From assembly GCA_027625915.1 (NCBI GenBank), contig JANTQA010000047.1, positions 13,826,001-13,890,000 on the forward strand: a stretch of DNA of 64,000 bases, given 5' to 3'. Source of the stretch: Anaeramoeba flamelloides (Eukaryota > Metamonada > Anaeramoebidae). The notes under the pieces were generated by a model. It was not told the DNA's origin and did not search any database. It saw nothing but the letters and a program-made list of their open reading frames with translations. A program made the translations under genes and the position numbers. Of this stretch, positions 1-12,089 are shown in pieces; the stretch's first letter is position 1, and each line of letters begins with the position of its first letter.

Positions 1-84
1 TAAACAGAAAAATATTTTTGTTTGAACAAACAAAAAATTTTCATTTTTTATTCTGAAAATAATAGTATAACACATGTTCAAAAA

Positions 85-460
85 TATAGGTCTTAATATT
101 TTAAGTTTTTTTACTAAAATTTGTTATTTTTACAAAAATTATATAACTTTTCCTATGTGCACTGATGGGTTTTTTTTTGGCCAACAAATAAGGGGTTTTT
201 GATATCAAAAAAAAACAATTTAATGAAAGAAGTAAAAAGTTTGTTGTTGTTTTTGTTTTTTGATTTCTGAAAATTATTTTAGATTTTTGAATTACTGTTC
301 AAACATCAACCATTTTTCTTCTTTCATTAAATCGTATTTTTTGCGCTTAGAAACCCCAGGCCAGCTGACAAAAAAACCCTAACCGTCGGGATGCATCCCA
401 AAAGTTTTATAGTTTTTGGAAAATGACAAATTTAGTAAAAAAACTTAAATCTTCTTACAT
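85..460. repeat. Imperfect long inverted repeat (foldback element)
   Basis: The segments at 91-130, 165-183 and 220-233 are matched in reverse complement and reversed order by 420-455, 359-380 and 319-333, so the whole stretch can fold into one interrupted hairpin of about 375 bp. The inner arms are unusually GC-rich for the region. A sequence resembling the outer left arm recurs near 47275-47350. It is probably a decayed palindromic MITE; no ORF is present. Confidence 0.6.
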
Positions 461-539
461 CACTTTTTGCATATGTTAATTGAGACAATATTTTATCATT
501 AAAAAAATTTTTCAAAAAAAAAATCAAACTTCAAGCTAA

Positions 540-1340
540 TTTTTCCATTTTTGATAACTTCACTTATAAAAAACACTATTGGTTAATAAAAGATCTTGGA
601 TCAGATATTATTTTTCGAGATATTTTACAATTAAAGTTGGTAGTTCCAATTTTCGAGGTTCTACTAAGATTGTTTTCCAAAAATTAAAAGAATAGAGTAA
701 AATTGAAGAGTATTTTATCTATTGTTTTATAATCTGGAAGACCCCCGTTAGCTTTTCTTAAGTTTTCTGTTTATTTGTAAATTATAGAGAACACTTTACA
801 GATAAAACAGAAAACCCCAAGAAAACCGAGGTACCATATGAACAATTTTCTTTAGGTTTTCCGGAATTCAAAACAATAGAGTAAATACTATAAGATTTTA
901 CTCTTTACTTTTAAATCCTGGTAAAACTGAGGTAATCGAATATAGTACAAATATTTTTTTTTTTTTTACTTATTTCATTTTTATTAGATTAATACAGTTT
1001 TTTTCAAATGTATCAGTTATTATCTATTAAAGAATATATCTCCAAGTCGAATTAAACTTAAAATCAATCTTTTGTCTATTTGTAATTGCTTACATGAAAA
1101 AAACATCTTTCATTTCTTGAGTCTAGATTTTTAAAAAAGTCTTTCTACTACTAGCAATAATAAATACAATAGCCTCATGAATTTGATTTTCTGAAATGTT
1201 GATTATATTGTCAATTATCTTTATTATTAAGGTTGAAAGGTTAAGGAAGAGAGTAGTTTTGTCTAACTTTTTTTTTTTTTTCAATTTTATTTTTTCATAA
1301 TAGTGAGTTCGAAAGTAAAATTGTCAATATAATGTAAATA
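540..1340 (+). repeat. Diverged dispersed repeat, copy 1 (partner 52810-53660)
   Basis: This segment aligns in direct orientation with 52810-53660. Shared landmarks include the motif TTGGTTAATAAAAGATCTT, the spaced AGGTTTTCC words and the sequence following TCAGTTATTATCT. Divergence and indels are considerable, so the duplication is old. There is no coding capacity. Confidence 0.65.
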
Positions 1341-1494
1341 AAGATCAAAAGAACATAAAAGTGATGATTATTTTAATTAAAAACTAAAATAATTACCATA
1401 TTTGATGTTTTTGGATAAAAGAATAATTTATATCACAAAATAATTATAATAAATTTAATTATAATCTATTATCGGTTTTTTAATTATTTTTTCA

Positions 1495-1688
1495 GACTTG
1501 AGATTTTTTTGATCTAAACTATTTTTCATAAATTTTGACTCACTTTATAATGATAATGGGAGTTGTTTTGAGGGTTTATTCCAGTATTCTTTACAAAAAA
1601 TATTTTCAAATTTTTGGATCAGAATCATTTTTTCTAATTTTGCAAATTTTAGTTTTGCTTTTTCAAAATTTTCTTTTTGATTTCTTTT

Positions 1689-1751
<63 letters not shown>

Positions 1752-2110
1752 TCATGTGGAAAAAAAAAAGAGATCTTCGAAAATACAAATAATAACTAAG
1801 AAAATTTCGACTATGTAATGTCTTTGAAAATGGATTTAATTATTCATAAAAAATCTTGTTGTTCAACTTTTTTTCAGTGAAACTTCAGTAATAAAAAATC
1901 CGTAATGTTCATTTCACAAATTGTAACTCACTTTTTTTTAGTTTTTGGTTTTATTTTTATTAATTTTTAATATATCAGGCTTTTATAGATTTAGAATGAC
2001 TTAAAAGTGAATTACAAATTATATTTAGTTATCAGTTGTTCTTGAATACTAAAGTATATTTTTTTTTTCAATTTTTTATTTCAGGTGAGTCACAATTTTT
2101 GAAAAAGAGT
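1495..2110 (+). repeat. Diverged dispersed repeat, copy 1 (partner 51930-52620)
   Basis: This segment aligns in direct orientation with 51930-52620. The best part (1535-1640) is nearly identical, including GTTGTTTTGAGGGTTTATTC and the words ATCATGTGG and CTATGTAATGTC. It lacks the roughly 110-bp insertion present in the partner at 52193-52304, so it serves as an empty-site reference. A 54-T tract lies inside. Confidence 0.75.
1691..1744. repeat. Poly-T tract of 54 T
   Basis: An uninterrupted run of T from 1691 to 1744. The paralogous copy near 52100 has only short T runs here, so the tract expanded after duplication or is an assembly estimate of length. Confidence 0.95.
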
Positions 2111-2935
2111 TTATATATTTCTTATAGGGTTGAAATAAATATATTAAGAATAGCTAAAAATATACAATAATTTTAATATTTATTTATTTATTGTTGAAAA
2201 TAAGCTAAAAAATGATAAAAAAACAACATTTTTCTCTAGGAATATTTATATTGGTTATTTCTTGAAATAAAGATTTTTATTAAATAATACTCTACTGATT
2301 AAGAGTTTTCTTGGCTATTTCTCTCTCTCTTTTTTTTTTTTTTTTTTTTTTGAGAAATAAATATTTGAGTTGTTGGTTGGTGTCTCTATATATAAAAATG
2401 GAAGTGGTTGATAGGTAGAAGAAATTTGAATTTCTCTAGAGCTCAATTAGCGAGTTATGTTTATAAAAAATAAAATTCAAAAGTTTTTGTTATTAGACAG
2501 CGTTATTTATTTTGAGAGTTTAAAGATGGCGATAGTAATAACTTTTTAAAAATGTTTTAATTTAGAAAATTTTTTTTAATTCGTTGAGAGTAACTACTTT
2601 TATTACTTTAATTAGAATTTAAAAATTTGTCTAGACTTTTAAGATCTAAAAAAAAAATGAATGAAAAACCTTTTTTAAATTTTTCTAATATTTTTTCTTT
2701 TTTTCCTGAATTTATTATCTTGAAAATCCTCACCTTTCAACAAAAAAATAACTCACGGAATTTGACTGGTTGTTTCGGCTAGACGTATTATTTTATGGGC
2801 GCTATAAATGTATCACCTTATCAAGAAAAATATATTCCTTATTTTTCAACTTCACACAAATAACAAAAGTTAATGATAAGTGATAATGTATGTATTTATT
2901 GTTTAATTTGGGATATTTTTTGGGATTTTTACATT

Positions 2936-3650
2936 TAAACTCTGTTTCAGTCAAAGGAATATCTAAAAAAACATTTTTTTTTCAAATATCAATTATTTTA
3001 TATAAATAACCTTTGAAGAACAAATAAGAAACAAGCAAAATAATACACATCAAAGAATTGTTGATATATGTCTGAAAGAAAACTAATTAATAAATAAATT
3101 TTCTTAAAAATTTCAAAACGCAAATTCATATGTTACTATTGAGACAAACAAGAATGTTCTAAATGAACTTCTACTGGTATTTGAATAATAACTAGGAAAC
3201 AATTTACACTTCATTTTACATACTTTTCTTTTAGAAAACAAGTCCCCAAATGAAGTGTGTTGGTATTTGTGGTCTCTATTTGGAAAAGGTAATTAAAATG
3301 AAGTAAAATTGTAATCACATTTGTTAAACAAATATCAGGATCAATGATCGAATAGAATTTCAATAGTTATCTATATGATTTCTCAACATTCATTTAGACG
3401 GTTTCAATAACCTTAGAATAACACATTTTAACCTTGTGACTATTGATCTTGAAATAAAAAAATATTTTGTAACTGAATTACCTTATAAAAAAAAATTGAA
3501 AAAAAAAACAAAAATGTGAAAAAAGCAAAAAAATGAATTCAATTTTGAAAATTTCCAAAATAAATTTTTTCTTCTAATATCCATGGAAACCCTTTAAACA
3601 TATGTATTTCACCCATTACATCCCGGCCCCTTTGACTGAAAAATAATTTA
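2936..3650 (+). mobile_element. Non-autonomous TIR element, family A, copy 1
   Basis: A complete copy of a 700-720-bp family found four times here. It begins TAAACTCTG followed by CAGTCAAAGG and ends with the inverted equivalent CCTTTGACTG followed by TTTA. Internally it carries the conserved words CAAAGAATTGTTGATATATG and AAGTCCCCAAA. It has no transposase frame. Termini with TA at both edges fit a Tc1/mariner-type MITE, although the TA could be terminal sequence rather than target duplication. Confidence 0.8.
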
Positions 3651-4340
3651 TTTCCAACTCTTAAAAAAATCTAAAATTCCGTAGGCTAAATATTTACAGT
3701 TGGTATTGTTTTTTTTTTTGTTATTGTTTTTCAATTTTTGAATAGTTGAAAAATCATACAGTAAATTTATTTTATTTTTTTTTTTCAAGTCAATATGTGA
3801 AAAATGATGCCATTTTTTTATTAGGGGTGGTGGGGTATTTGTCTTTGTAATCGATATAAATATTTATTGTAATTTAGTTAATTGAAAATACCCCAAGATT
3901 TTGAAAGTATTTTTAAATTTTAGGTGGAAAAGATAGAAAAGAACACAATTTTATTTATTTATTTGGATTGGAGTGTAATTTTAGATATTAAAATTTTTTT
4001 ACTTTAGTTTTCAATATTAATTTCTGAAAATAAAAAAAGTAAAAAAAAAGAGTCTTTTTCATGATATTGTCTGTTTTTTATGAGAATAAATAGATTTAAA
4101 GAATAAAATTTGTGGAGAATAAAAACTTAGGAAATAGAGAAACTTTTATTTTCCTGAATTAAATAATATTATTATTGTTTTAATTATTATTATATTATAT
4201 TTTTTCTTCACAGATATTGATTTTAGTAAATTTCCTTTAAAAAATCATTTTTTTTTCAATAAAGGGATAAAAGTCTGTTATTTTCTATCCTTTACACCTA
4301 AAATATAAAAATACTATCGAAAGACTCAATGTATTTCTAG

Positions 4341-4366
4341 TATATATATATATATATATATATATA
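4341..4366. repeat. (TA)13 microsatellite
   Basis: Perfect alternating TA tract in intergenic DNA. Confidence 0.95.
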
Positions 4367-4797
4367 ATAAAATAATTCTTTTTTGTTCAAATTTAATTTT
4401 GATTCGAAAAAAAAAAAAAAAAAAATACTTCAAATAAAAATATACTATTGTGTTGTTCCAACATATTTGAAATAATAATCTTTTTCGAATGGTATTTTTT
4501 CATTGATAAACAAAAAATCAACGAGAAAATTCATTTTTATTTTCAAATTACCCTAAAAAAAAATCAAAAAAAAAAATAAATAAAAAGGAATTTACTCGAA
4601 AATTATTTAAAATGAATCAGCAAAAATATCAAAAAAAAAAAAAAAAAAATGGATTATGTTTTTTTAATATTTTGATTGAAAATTAGAGTAATTGATGATA
4701 AATTTTTTCAATTAGCTATAAAGTTTAAAAATACTAATCGAGTTAAAAAATCAAATATTACTTAAAATTTTGATAATGGTAATTTTTTAATATGATC

Positions 4798-4982
4798 AGT
4801 TCCACTTTTAAGCACAAACTTTCAATGGAATTTAAGGGGCAAAACAATCTCAAATTAACAGATATTTTTTGAAATTTTTGTTTAAACAAATTATTTGTTA
4901 TAATTTAATTTGTGTCTTTTAGTTTGTGAATTTATTTTATTCTTTAAATTTCTTTCAAATTAAATGTTTCAAAAGTGGAACT
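4798..4982. mobile_element. 185-bp palindromic MITE, family B, copy 1
   Basis: The ends AGTTCCACTTTTA and AAAAGTGGAACT are inverted repeats, and the complementarity continues inward through the words ACAAACTTTCAATG and AATTTAAGG. Length and internal words match the 189-bp element at 9053-9241, so both belong to one family. There is no ORF. Confidence 0.7.
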
Positions 4983-7267
4983 ATCTGCATTTATTGACAG
5001 ATTGAAGTAATTAAAGAAATTTTTATCAAGAAAAAAGAAGAAAAAGAAGAAGAAAAATAATTTAAATATTAATAAATAAATAAATATATTTTTTATTGTA
5101 AAATTAAGAATCAAATATTGATAATCAATAAAAAACTATAATGGTACAAAAAAAAGGGTATTCAAAAAAATCTCTAGACATGTTTAAATATTGTAATACA
5201 TATTAAACTATTATTATAAAAAAATAATTGTGGGATAGTGAATGAAGAATTTTAGTCTAATTTCACAATCTTTTCACAAATAAAATTGTACTTGATCAAA
5301 AAAAAAAAGAAACTCAAAATAATTAGTTAAAAAAAACAAGAAAAAAGAGTTCAATTAAATCAATGGATCATCAATAGATTTATTTATTTTTTTTTTGTTA
5401 TTTTTTAATTGGTATATTTATTTATCCATTCGCCTAACAGCAATAACATCAAAAAAATATAATGATTTTAACATTAAATCTAATCTTAAAACTGACTAAG
5501 ATTAGAAAATCCTTTTTTTAAATGCTAAATATTCAAATATTCTTTAAGAGGTATATCCTTTGGTTAACAAATTTTCTTGATTCTGTTCAAGTGTTATGTG
5601 AATTTTGAATTTATTTAATTAGTTTTATTTATTATCTATTTTAATAATTGCTACAAATACATCATTGTAATAATTCTATTTCAAATTTTAATGTTAATAT
5701 AGATTTTGGTAAATATTGAATTTGAGTATAAGAAAGCTCATGTTGAAAAAAAAAAATAAAATGATCTCAGAGAAAACTGATTCTTTTTTTAATTATCATC
5801 AAAAATTTAAAATTTTACCAGATATAAATTTTAAATCATTTTTCCATTAATTTTCTATTTTTAGAGTCATTTGGGTTCTGAAAATTAATTTTTTTATTTA
5901 ACTGAAAAAAAATTTTTGAATTTTATTTCAATTAATATTTTTTTTTCAATATAAGTTTTCTTATCCTCATATTCCATTTTAGAAAAATCTATATCATAAT
6001 CTAATATGATCTAGAAAAATAACACTAGTTACAATGAAAAAAAAAACAGACTACTTCTCATTTAAAAGTATTTCTGATATGTTTGTTATCTTGTTTTATT
6101 ATTCTTTTCATGTCTTTGCATTGTATCAAAAACTCAGCCAGAATATTATTGAGTGTTTTTGTTTTTAAAATAATCACCAATAAGTATGAAAAAACTCTCT
6201 TTATTCTTTTTGGTTATTTATGCTGTGAAAATAAAAAATACTTCTTAAAAAAACATATGTATTTTATATTTAAATAAAATGTTGAAATCGGTTATTATTA
6301 GTTTGAGAATAAAATTTGTTTGAGTTTTTATCTTTTTGCCAAAAAAAAAAAATGAAATGAATATTTTTTTTTTTTCCACAGCAAACAAAAATGTTTCCTT
6401 TTAGAAAAGTTTTTGGTCTTTCAAAACTTTCAAACACTTGAAGACACTTTCCAGCCCTTACAAACACTTTCAAATATTTTTAAAGTGTAAAGTGTTTAAA
6501 AGTCTCAAGGCTTTGCAAATTTCATGGGTGTTTTAGTAAAATTATTTCAGAAAAATAATTTTTCATTTTAAAAATTTTTTTTCTTAATGGTAATGATGTT
6601 GGTTTTCTCAATTTTATAATTTTTAATAATAGAGTAGGATTAATCACGATTTTAGAATATTATTGCAAATTTATCATTAATATCTTGATAATATATGTTA
6701 TCCAAAAAACCTCAATTTAACAAAGTTTTGTATCAATAAATGTTTTATTCAAATCCTAAAAATCCAACAATTGGAACATTTGGACTTTCCTTGAATGTGA
6801 ATTCTTTTAAATCACTTTTAAATGTTAAGGATATTTTTTTTTGATCCTAACATATAGTAAAATATAAAATTCTATGAGGATCTCTTCTTTAATAATTGGT
6901 GTTCAAATAATTTGCTTTTGTTGAATTTAAGGGAAGATTTGAGTTTTCAAGACTGCTGAAAATAAAAGACATCCCCAAGTAAATATTTCCTATTACTAAC
7001 ACGATGATCATATAAAGGGATCACTCTATGTACCCAACCATAACACGAAATCTAATTCGATAAATTCTTAACTCAAATAATTGAACACCCCCTTAAATAA
7101 TCATTTTGAATTATACTTCTCCACAAACTAACTTTTCAATAACCGTCTTATTAAAGATTATTATTTTCGAATTTCGAAATCTCAAAAAGCACTTCTTGTT
7201 CAAAATAAAAAAGTATTATATTTGAAAAAAGGAAATCATTTTTTCGAGACTTTTCTAAAATCTTAAT

Positions 7268-7828
7268 ATGACACTCGAGCCACCAAAAAAAAATACTGAG
7301 TATACACCATATTCTGAAGAAGGCCCAAGGGTATTTTTTGATATTTCGATCGGTGGTAAACCTGCTGGCCGAATTGTTTTTCAACTTTTTGCCGATTGCC
7401 CACGCACAATCGAAAATTTCCGGGCGTTCTGTATTGGATCTTATAAAAAAAACGGCTTGCCTGTGGGCTATAAAGGGTGCAGCTTCCATCGTGTCATCAA
7501 GGGTTTTATGATCCAAGGAGGAGATTTTGTTACGAATGAAGGAACGGGATCAATTAGCATCTATGGAGAAAAGTTTGATGACGAAAACTTTAAACACAAG
7601 CACGATTCGTCAGGGATGCTTTCAATGGCAAACACGGGGACAAATACAAACGGTTGTCAATTTTTCATTACCTGCGCAAAGTCAGAATTCTTGGACGGTT
7701 TACACGTCTGCTTTGGCCGTGTCGTTGAGGGACTTCTAGTCGTCCGAAAGATCGAAAACATCCCAGTTGAAGGTAAGATTAATAAACCGAAAGTCCCCAT
7801 CATAATTACAGAGTGTGGGGAATTATAA
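7268..7828 (+). CDS. PPIH: Peptidyl-prolyl isomerase, cyclophilin H type
   Basis: Single-exon 186-residue cyclophilin, the usual length for human cyclophilin H (177 aa) plus a short N-terminal extension. The cyclophilin fold spans about residues 20-186. Visible hallmarks are [15 protein letters not shown] (73-87), with catalytic Arg75, Phe80, Met81 and Gln83, then GCQFFITC (129-136) and the LDGLH segment with Leu142 and His146. The [12 protein letters not shown] and KIENIPVEG stretches match cyclophilin H better than cyclophilin A. In other eukaryotes this protein binds the U4/U6-U5 tri-snRNP through PRPF4, a sensible role in an intron-rich genome. The Trp that contacts cyclosporin (Trp121 in CypA) is Phe141 here. 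The start is the first ATG of the frame, and the protein ends Cys-Gly-Glu-Leu like its homologues. Confidence 0.95.
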   Translation: MTLEPPKKNTEYTPYSEEGPRVFFDISIGGKPAGRIVFQLFADCPRTIENFRAFCIGSYKKNGLPVGYKGCSFHRVIKGFMIQGGDFVTNEGTGSISIYGEKFDDENFKHKHDSSGMLSMANTGTNTNGCQFFITCAKSEFLDGLHVCFGRVVEGLLVVRKIENIPVEGKINKPKVPIIITECGEL

Positions 7829-7844
7829 AAAGGTTTTTTTTAAG

Positions 7845-8054
7845 GTGCTTGATGGTTTGTATTATACTTTAACAAGCAAGGTGAAAGAATTTTATTCTCT
7901 CAAGCCTTACTTACATTTAAAAGTTCTTTTATCAATTACTCTTTTTTTTTTTTTCATTTCGATGATATTTATTCAACCGATGCAACCCATTGAATCACGG
8001 CCAGATCTCCTGAATTTAAAGGAAAGTAAATTTAAATCAATGGAACGAAAATAA
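7845..8054 (+). other. Coding-like stretch overlapping the 3' end of cyclophilin H
   Basis: Just after the cyclophilin stop, in another frame, a 70-codon open stretch runs to a TAA at 8052-8054. It has varied codons, unlike the homopolymeric noise around it. It would encode a soluble segment, one hydrophobic helix with a Phe run (about ITLFFFFISMIFI), then a charged tail ending KSMERK. No ATG is suitably placed; the frame reaches back only to a GTG at 7815. A canonical donor (GTAAG at 7773) and a T-rich acceptor (7843-7844) flank the cyclophilin end, but joining them breaks the frame. It could be an unrecognised exon, a 3' UTR or a decayed gene. I recognise no homologue. Confidence 0.25.
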
Positions 8055-8529
8055 AGTAATAATTACAAAAGCAAGCCAATAGCATCAATAAATTGAAAAT
8101 GTTTCAATTTACATTTTTTTTTTTTTTTTTTTTTTTGTTTTACTCTTTTTCTTCCTTATTCTTCATTCGCGGTTGACTAAAAATAAACAACGTTAATAAA
8201 TAACAAATAATTTGACAATAGTTTTCCAACTCCTTGAAGAAATCCTTTTGAAAACTTCAAAAGTGCTTCAATTTAAATACTTCAAGGTCTTGAGATTAAA
8301 GATTACCAATTATTGACTAATTTTGTTCAGAAAAATGTTCTAATTTAATTTCCAAAAACCAATAATATCAGCCCAAAAAAAAAATCATTTTTTCATTTGT
8401 AATTTCTTGAACTTTACCAAAAAGCAACAAAAAATCAAAGACTTGTATTTGAAAGGTAAATGGAACAAATTTTCACCAGATTAACTGTAACCAATTTACT
8501 TTCAAAAAAATGAATTTTCTCTTTGTAGT

Positions 8530-9241
8530 CAGTTCCATTTTTAAGGACTACGTTCCCACCCTTGAGGGTTGAGTAATTGTGTTATTTCACTTTCACTTCT
8601 CAAAAAAAATTTTCACACCAAAGAAATTAAAAAAAAAAAAAAAAACATTTTTTGTCATCTTTACCTTTTCACAAAGACTATTTTTCTTTGTTTTCCAATG
8701 AAAAGGAAAAATGTTAATAACAAAAAAAACAATTGCAAAAAATCACTTTTGGGGATTTCCAAGTGCATTTCAAAGTTGAGAACATTTCAAATTTGTAAAA
8801 GCAAATTTAAAAAATATGTAGAACAGCTCTAGAGGAATTATTGTGAGTTCAGAATTGTTGAAATGGAAATTCTAAAAAATAAAAATGAAAATTTTGTATG
8901 ATCTATCAAGGGAAAAATTCTGAAAATTGTTGAAATTGTGAAAATTTCACATTTTTTCTAAAAGAAATTCTCCTTGGACAAATATTACTTGGATTACATA
9001 ACTTATTCAAGGGTGATTTTATCAATTATTTCACTTTTTTCACCTGAAAACGCAGTCCTTAAGGTACACACTTTCAACGAAATTTAAAGCACAAAAAAAA
9101 TTCCAAATTAATGCACAAAATTTGGATTCTAGGAAAATAAATTGTGAAAAAAAATAAATTCCAAAAAATGTGTCATAATTTGAGATTTTTTTGTGCCTTA
9201 AATTTCGTTCAAAGTTTGTGGCTTAAAATTGAAAACGACTG
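8530..9241 (+). repeat. Dispersed repeat with CAGT-type ends (partner about 37880-38215)
   Basis: The part from about 8740 to 9100 aligns directly with 37880-38215. Shared words include TAGAACAGCT, AAATTGTGAAAAT, AAAAGAAATTCTC and TTTTCACCTG. The unit begins with CAGTTCCATTTTTAAG and ends at CGACTG near 9241, so the outer ends may be inverted repeats. The palindromic element at 9053-9241 lies within it. Confidence 0.6.
9053..9241. mobile_element. 189-bp palindromic MITE, family B, copy 2
   Basis: The left arm (CAGTCC then CACTTTCAACGAAATTTAAAG) is mirrored by the right arm (CTTAAATTTCG, CAAAGTTTGTG, CGACTG) around a roughly 70-bp centre. Length and internal words match the element at 4798-4982. 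Confidence 0.7.
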
Positions 9242-9984
9242 TAAGAAAATCATCATTTATATTATAGAGAATGTTTTTAAAAGTTTCACTGGGTACGTAT
9301 TGAATGCCTTTGGTTTTAAGTGATACCTCTTTCCGCAAAAGATACTTGCAATACTGATATAGAGAATTTTTCACTCATTCATTTTTTTTTTGTTTTATAG
9401 TCTTTTTAGAAAAGTACAACAAAAAAAGTTTCTATAAAATAGATGATAAACCCGAGTAGAACTTTTTTTTGTTCAATTTCAAAACAATTATACTCAGACT
9501 TTTTTTTCAAAATAGTATTACTATGTCTCGATAATAAAAATTGAAATAAATACTCTTGATTTTACTAGAAATGATCCTTTTGATAATATATCTTATGAAC
9601 GAGAGATATTGGAAGTTTGTTTACTTGGTTATTGTCACTGTAGATTTGTCTAATATTAATATATGTTGTAAATGAAATTAAATGATATCAATGCTATCTC
9701 GTTCTAATGACTATAAAAAATCTATTATAAACTTTTTTTCCAATTAAAAAATGAAAAATTTTAGTTCAAATTCCCCAAAATATTTTTATATGAATAATTA
9801 GTTGAAAAACCCTCAAATAATTAACTAATGGTTTCGAAATGATATTTTTAGACATTATTAAACTACATTGGTTAACTCTAAGATAAAATTTTTACCCCCT
9901 TAATTTGATGGTAGCAGTGATAAATAATTAAATAACATTTTGGAAACTTGGAATAAAAATTTTTATTTATTAATTGGAAAACAA

Positions 9985-10480
9985 CAGTAAATAGTGAGTT
10001 TGACAAGATCATTTTAATTGGTAATAAAGTTTCAGAAATCACTATTATTTTTTATCAAATCTTGGCAATGAAGAAAATCACCATAATCATTAATGCCATG
10101 ATAATTGTCTAAAAATCGTGATAAATATCAAAATATCTTGATAAAAAATAAAATCGCAATATAATAGTTGATGGTTTTATAGGTTTATTTAGTAATGAGT
10201 GTAAAAGAAAAATTTTCTTTTCAAAAAAAAACAGATTTCGAAAAAAACAGATAAACTATTCAAAACAACAAAAAAGATACTTGATTCGATCAAGGATCAG
10301 ATACTAAGTTTTTATTTTATTTTATTTTGGTTGACTGATCAATCGATCGTTTAGATCCTTAACAGTAAGAACAAAGAGTAAATGGTAGTGATCCAGTCTT
10401 TAACCGTATTTTAAATTGCAATGAATAAAAAAGACTTCGAAAAGAGTCAATCCTTCAGGTATTCTTTAAAGAATCTGTTC
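9985..10480 (+). repeat. Dispersed repeat, forward copy (inverted partner 53900-54465)
   Basis: This segment is the reverse complement of 53900-54465 at moderate identity. Shared landmarks are the AAATAGTG start, GATCATTTTAATTGGTAATAAA, the tract with ATCGTGATAAATATC, the clustered GATCAATCGATC words and TATTCTTTAAAGAAT at the end. There is no ORF. Confidence 0.7.
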
Positions 10481-10519
10481 TGGGGTAAAAAAAATTTCTC
10501 TATTATCTGAAAGTTTAGA

Positions 10520-10539
10520 GGGGGGGGGGGGGGGGGGGT
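10520..10539. repeat. Poly-G tract of 20 G
   Basis: An uninterrupted G20 run on the plus strand in DNA that is otherwise overwhelmingly A+T. It produces the poly-Pro string in an antisense reading frame, which is not a gene. Such a run can form a G-quadruplex. Confidence 0.95.
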
Positions 10540-12089
10540 ATTTGATAAATATTTTTTGTCTGAGATGTTTGGTGATTTGGTGGCTAGATATTTTAATTAT
10601 AGTGTTACCTAGCCTTTTTTTGTAATTATCACATGTTACTGTTTTTAAGAAATTGTATGAAATATTGGCTTTATGGAATAATAATCGAAACATGAAAACA
10701 TGACAATAACAGTATTTAAACTGTAAAGTGGGTTCTTTGAAAAAAAAAAAATAAAAAAACAATTCAGGAGATATTGAAGGATTAAATTATAATTTTATTG
10801 AAAATAAATTAATATATAATTAATCATTTTTTTCTTTTATATAAAAAATTGGGTTTATTTCACAAAATTTTTAATAATGAGGAAATGAGTTGAAACCAAA
10901 AAATTCAATAATTTTTAATCGTTTACATTAATTCAAGATCTAACACCTCGTGGCAATTTAAATATGGGGCAAGTATTATGTGTTTCTAATTATCGATACA
11001 TTCATCTTAAAAAAAATGTATAGTTTTTGTAATGGGTTAAAGGATATCAAAATCTTTTATCCTTTATAATATGTAGTGGTGTAATTAATCCATGTTTTTA
11101 TTTTTTAAACGTTAATAATTTTTTACTCTGGTTATAGAATATATGTATAGCGGAGATTTAAAATAATAATGTCAATAGTGTATAATAACTTAGAACCCGA
11201 AATATGGATCTTTCTAGTATTTTTGTAAAGGTGATTGTATAGATAATGATGTTAGATCTTGAATTGGGGTAAATATGTTCAAAAATATTTAATAATCTGG
11301 TTTCAAATTTTTTATCATTAAAAAATAATTTTCTCAAATAAAATGATTTTTTGTTCCAAAATACTTTTATTTAAATTATAAATGGTAAAAATTTTCCCTT
11401 TATTTGCAATTTCCATTTTCAAATAGAATTTTGAAATAACAAGTTACTTCTAGAAAGCTCGATTTATAACAGAAAAATATGAAAAAGAATTGAAAATTAG
11501 CGTTTTTGAAAAAAGTGAAACAGGAAAAAAAGTGAAAGGCGTTTTTTAATTGGGAACATTACTGAAAATAAAAAATAAAATCAATAAAAAAGAAGAAATC
11601 AATTAACTTCAAATAATGATCCATTATATTATTTTCAATCAATCCAACAAATACAATATAAATCTACTTACTTTATCTGAATTGTTTGTGTGGTTTTGGA
11701 GATCTCAAAAATTGTAAATTTTTTGAACAAATTTTTAATAATTGATCAATCAAATAAAAACTCATACCAAAAGATAGAATTAAAAAACTGTTATTGTGAT
11801 GAATACTTTATTTTGTCTATATTTATTTATTTATTCTTTGATAAATTGATCTGACTTTGAATTTTCGGTAATGTTTCCAATTAAAAAACTTTTTTTACTT
11901 TTTTTCCCTATTTCACTTTTTATCCACAATGAACTTTACAAATTAAAATTCAAACAACGGTATAAAAATTGATTAACTTTGTCAAAACTTAGTGAGCAAA
12001 AAAATTTAATCCGTTTTTCAAAATAAAAACCATTTTTTTCTATTATAAAAGACCTATACATCAATCGATGTAAGAAACCAACAATAAAC

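Larger units (their letters stand above)
1..7267. other. Repeat-rich intergenic region upstream of cyclophilin H
   Basis: I see no supportable gene here. The open frames are short, AT-only and mostly poly-Phe or poly-Lys readings of homopolymers. The stretch holds an imperfect inverted repeat (about 85-460), two segments duplicated near 52-53.7 kb, a 54-T tract, one complete 715-bp transposon-like copy (2936-3650), a (TA)n tract and a 185-bp palindromic element (4798-4982). The last kilobase before the cyclophilin gene shows no clear repeat and may carry its promoter, but I recognise no specific motif. Confidence 0.6.

Noticed and set aside
1535-1792. 85-codon frame containing a long poly-Phe run
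   Set aside because: The frame is produced by the T54 homopolymer inside a repeat, and the paralogous copy at 52 kb is not open.
7773-7844. Alternative intron giving cyclophilin H a membrane-anchored C terminus
   Set aside because: The GTAAG donor and T-rich acceptor look good, but the join meets an in-frame stop almost at once.
10466-10762. Antisense frame with poly-Pro
   Set aside because: The poly-Pro comes from the G20 tract; the remainder is AT-rich noise.
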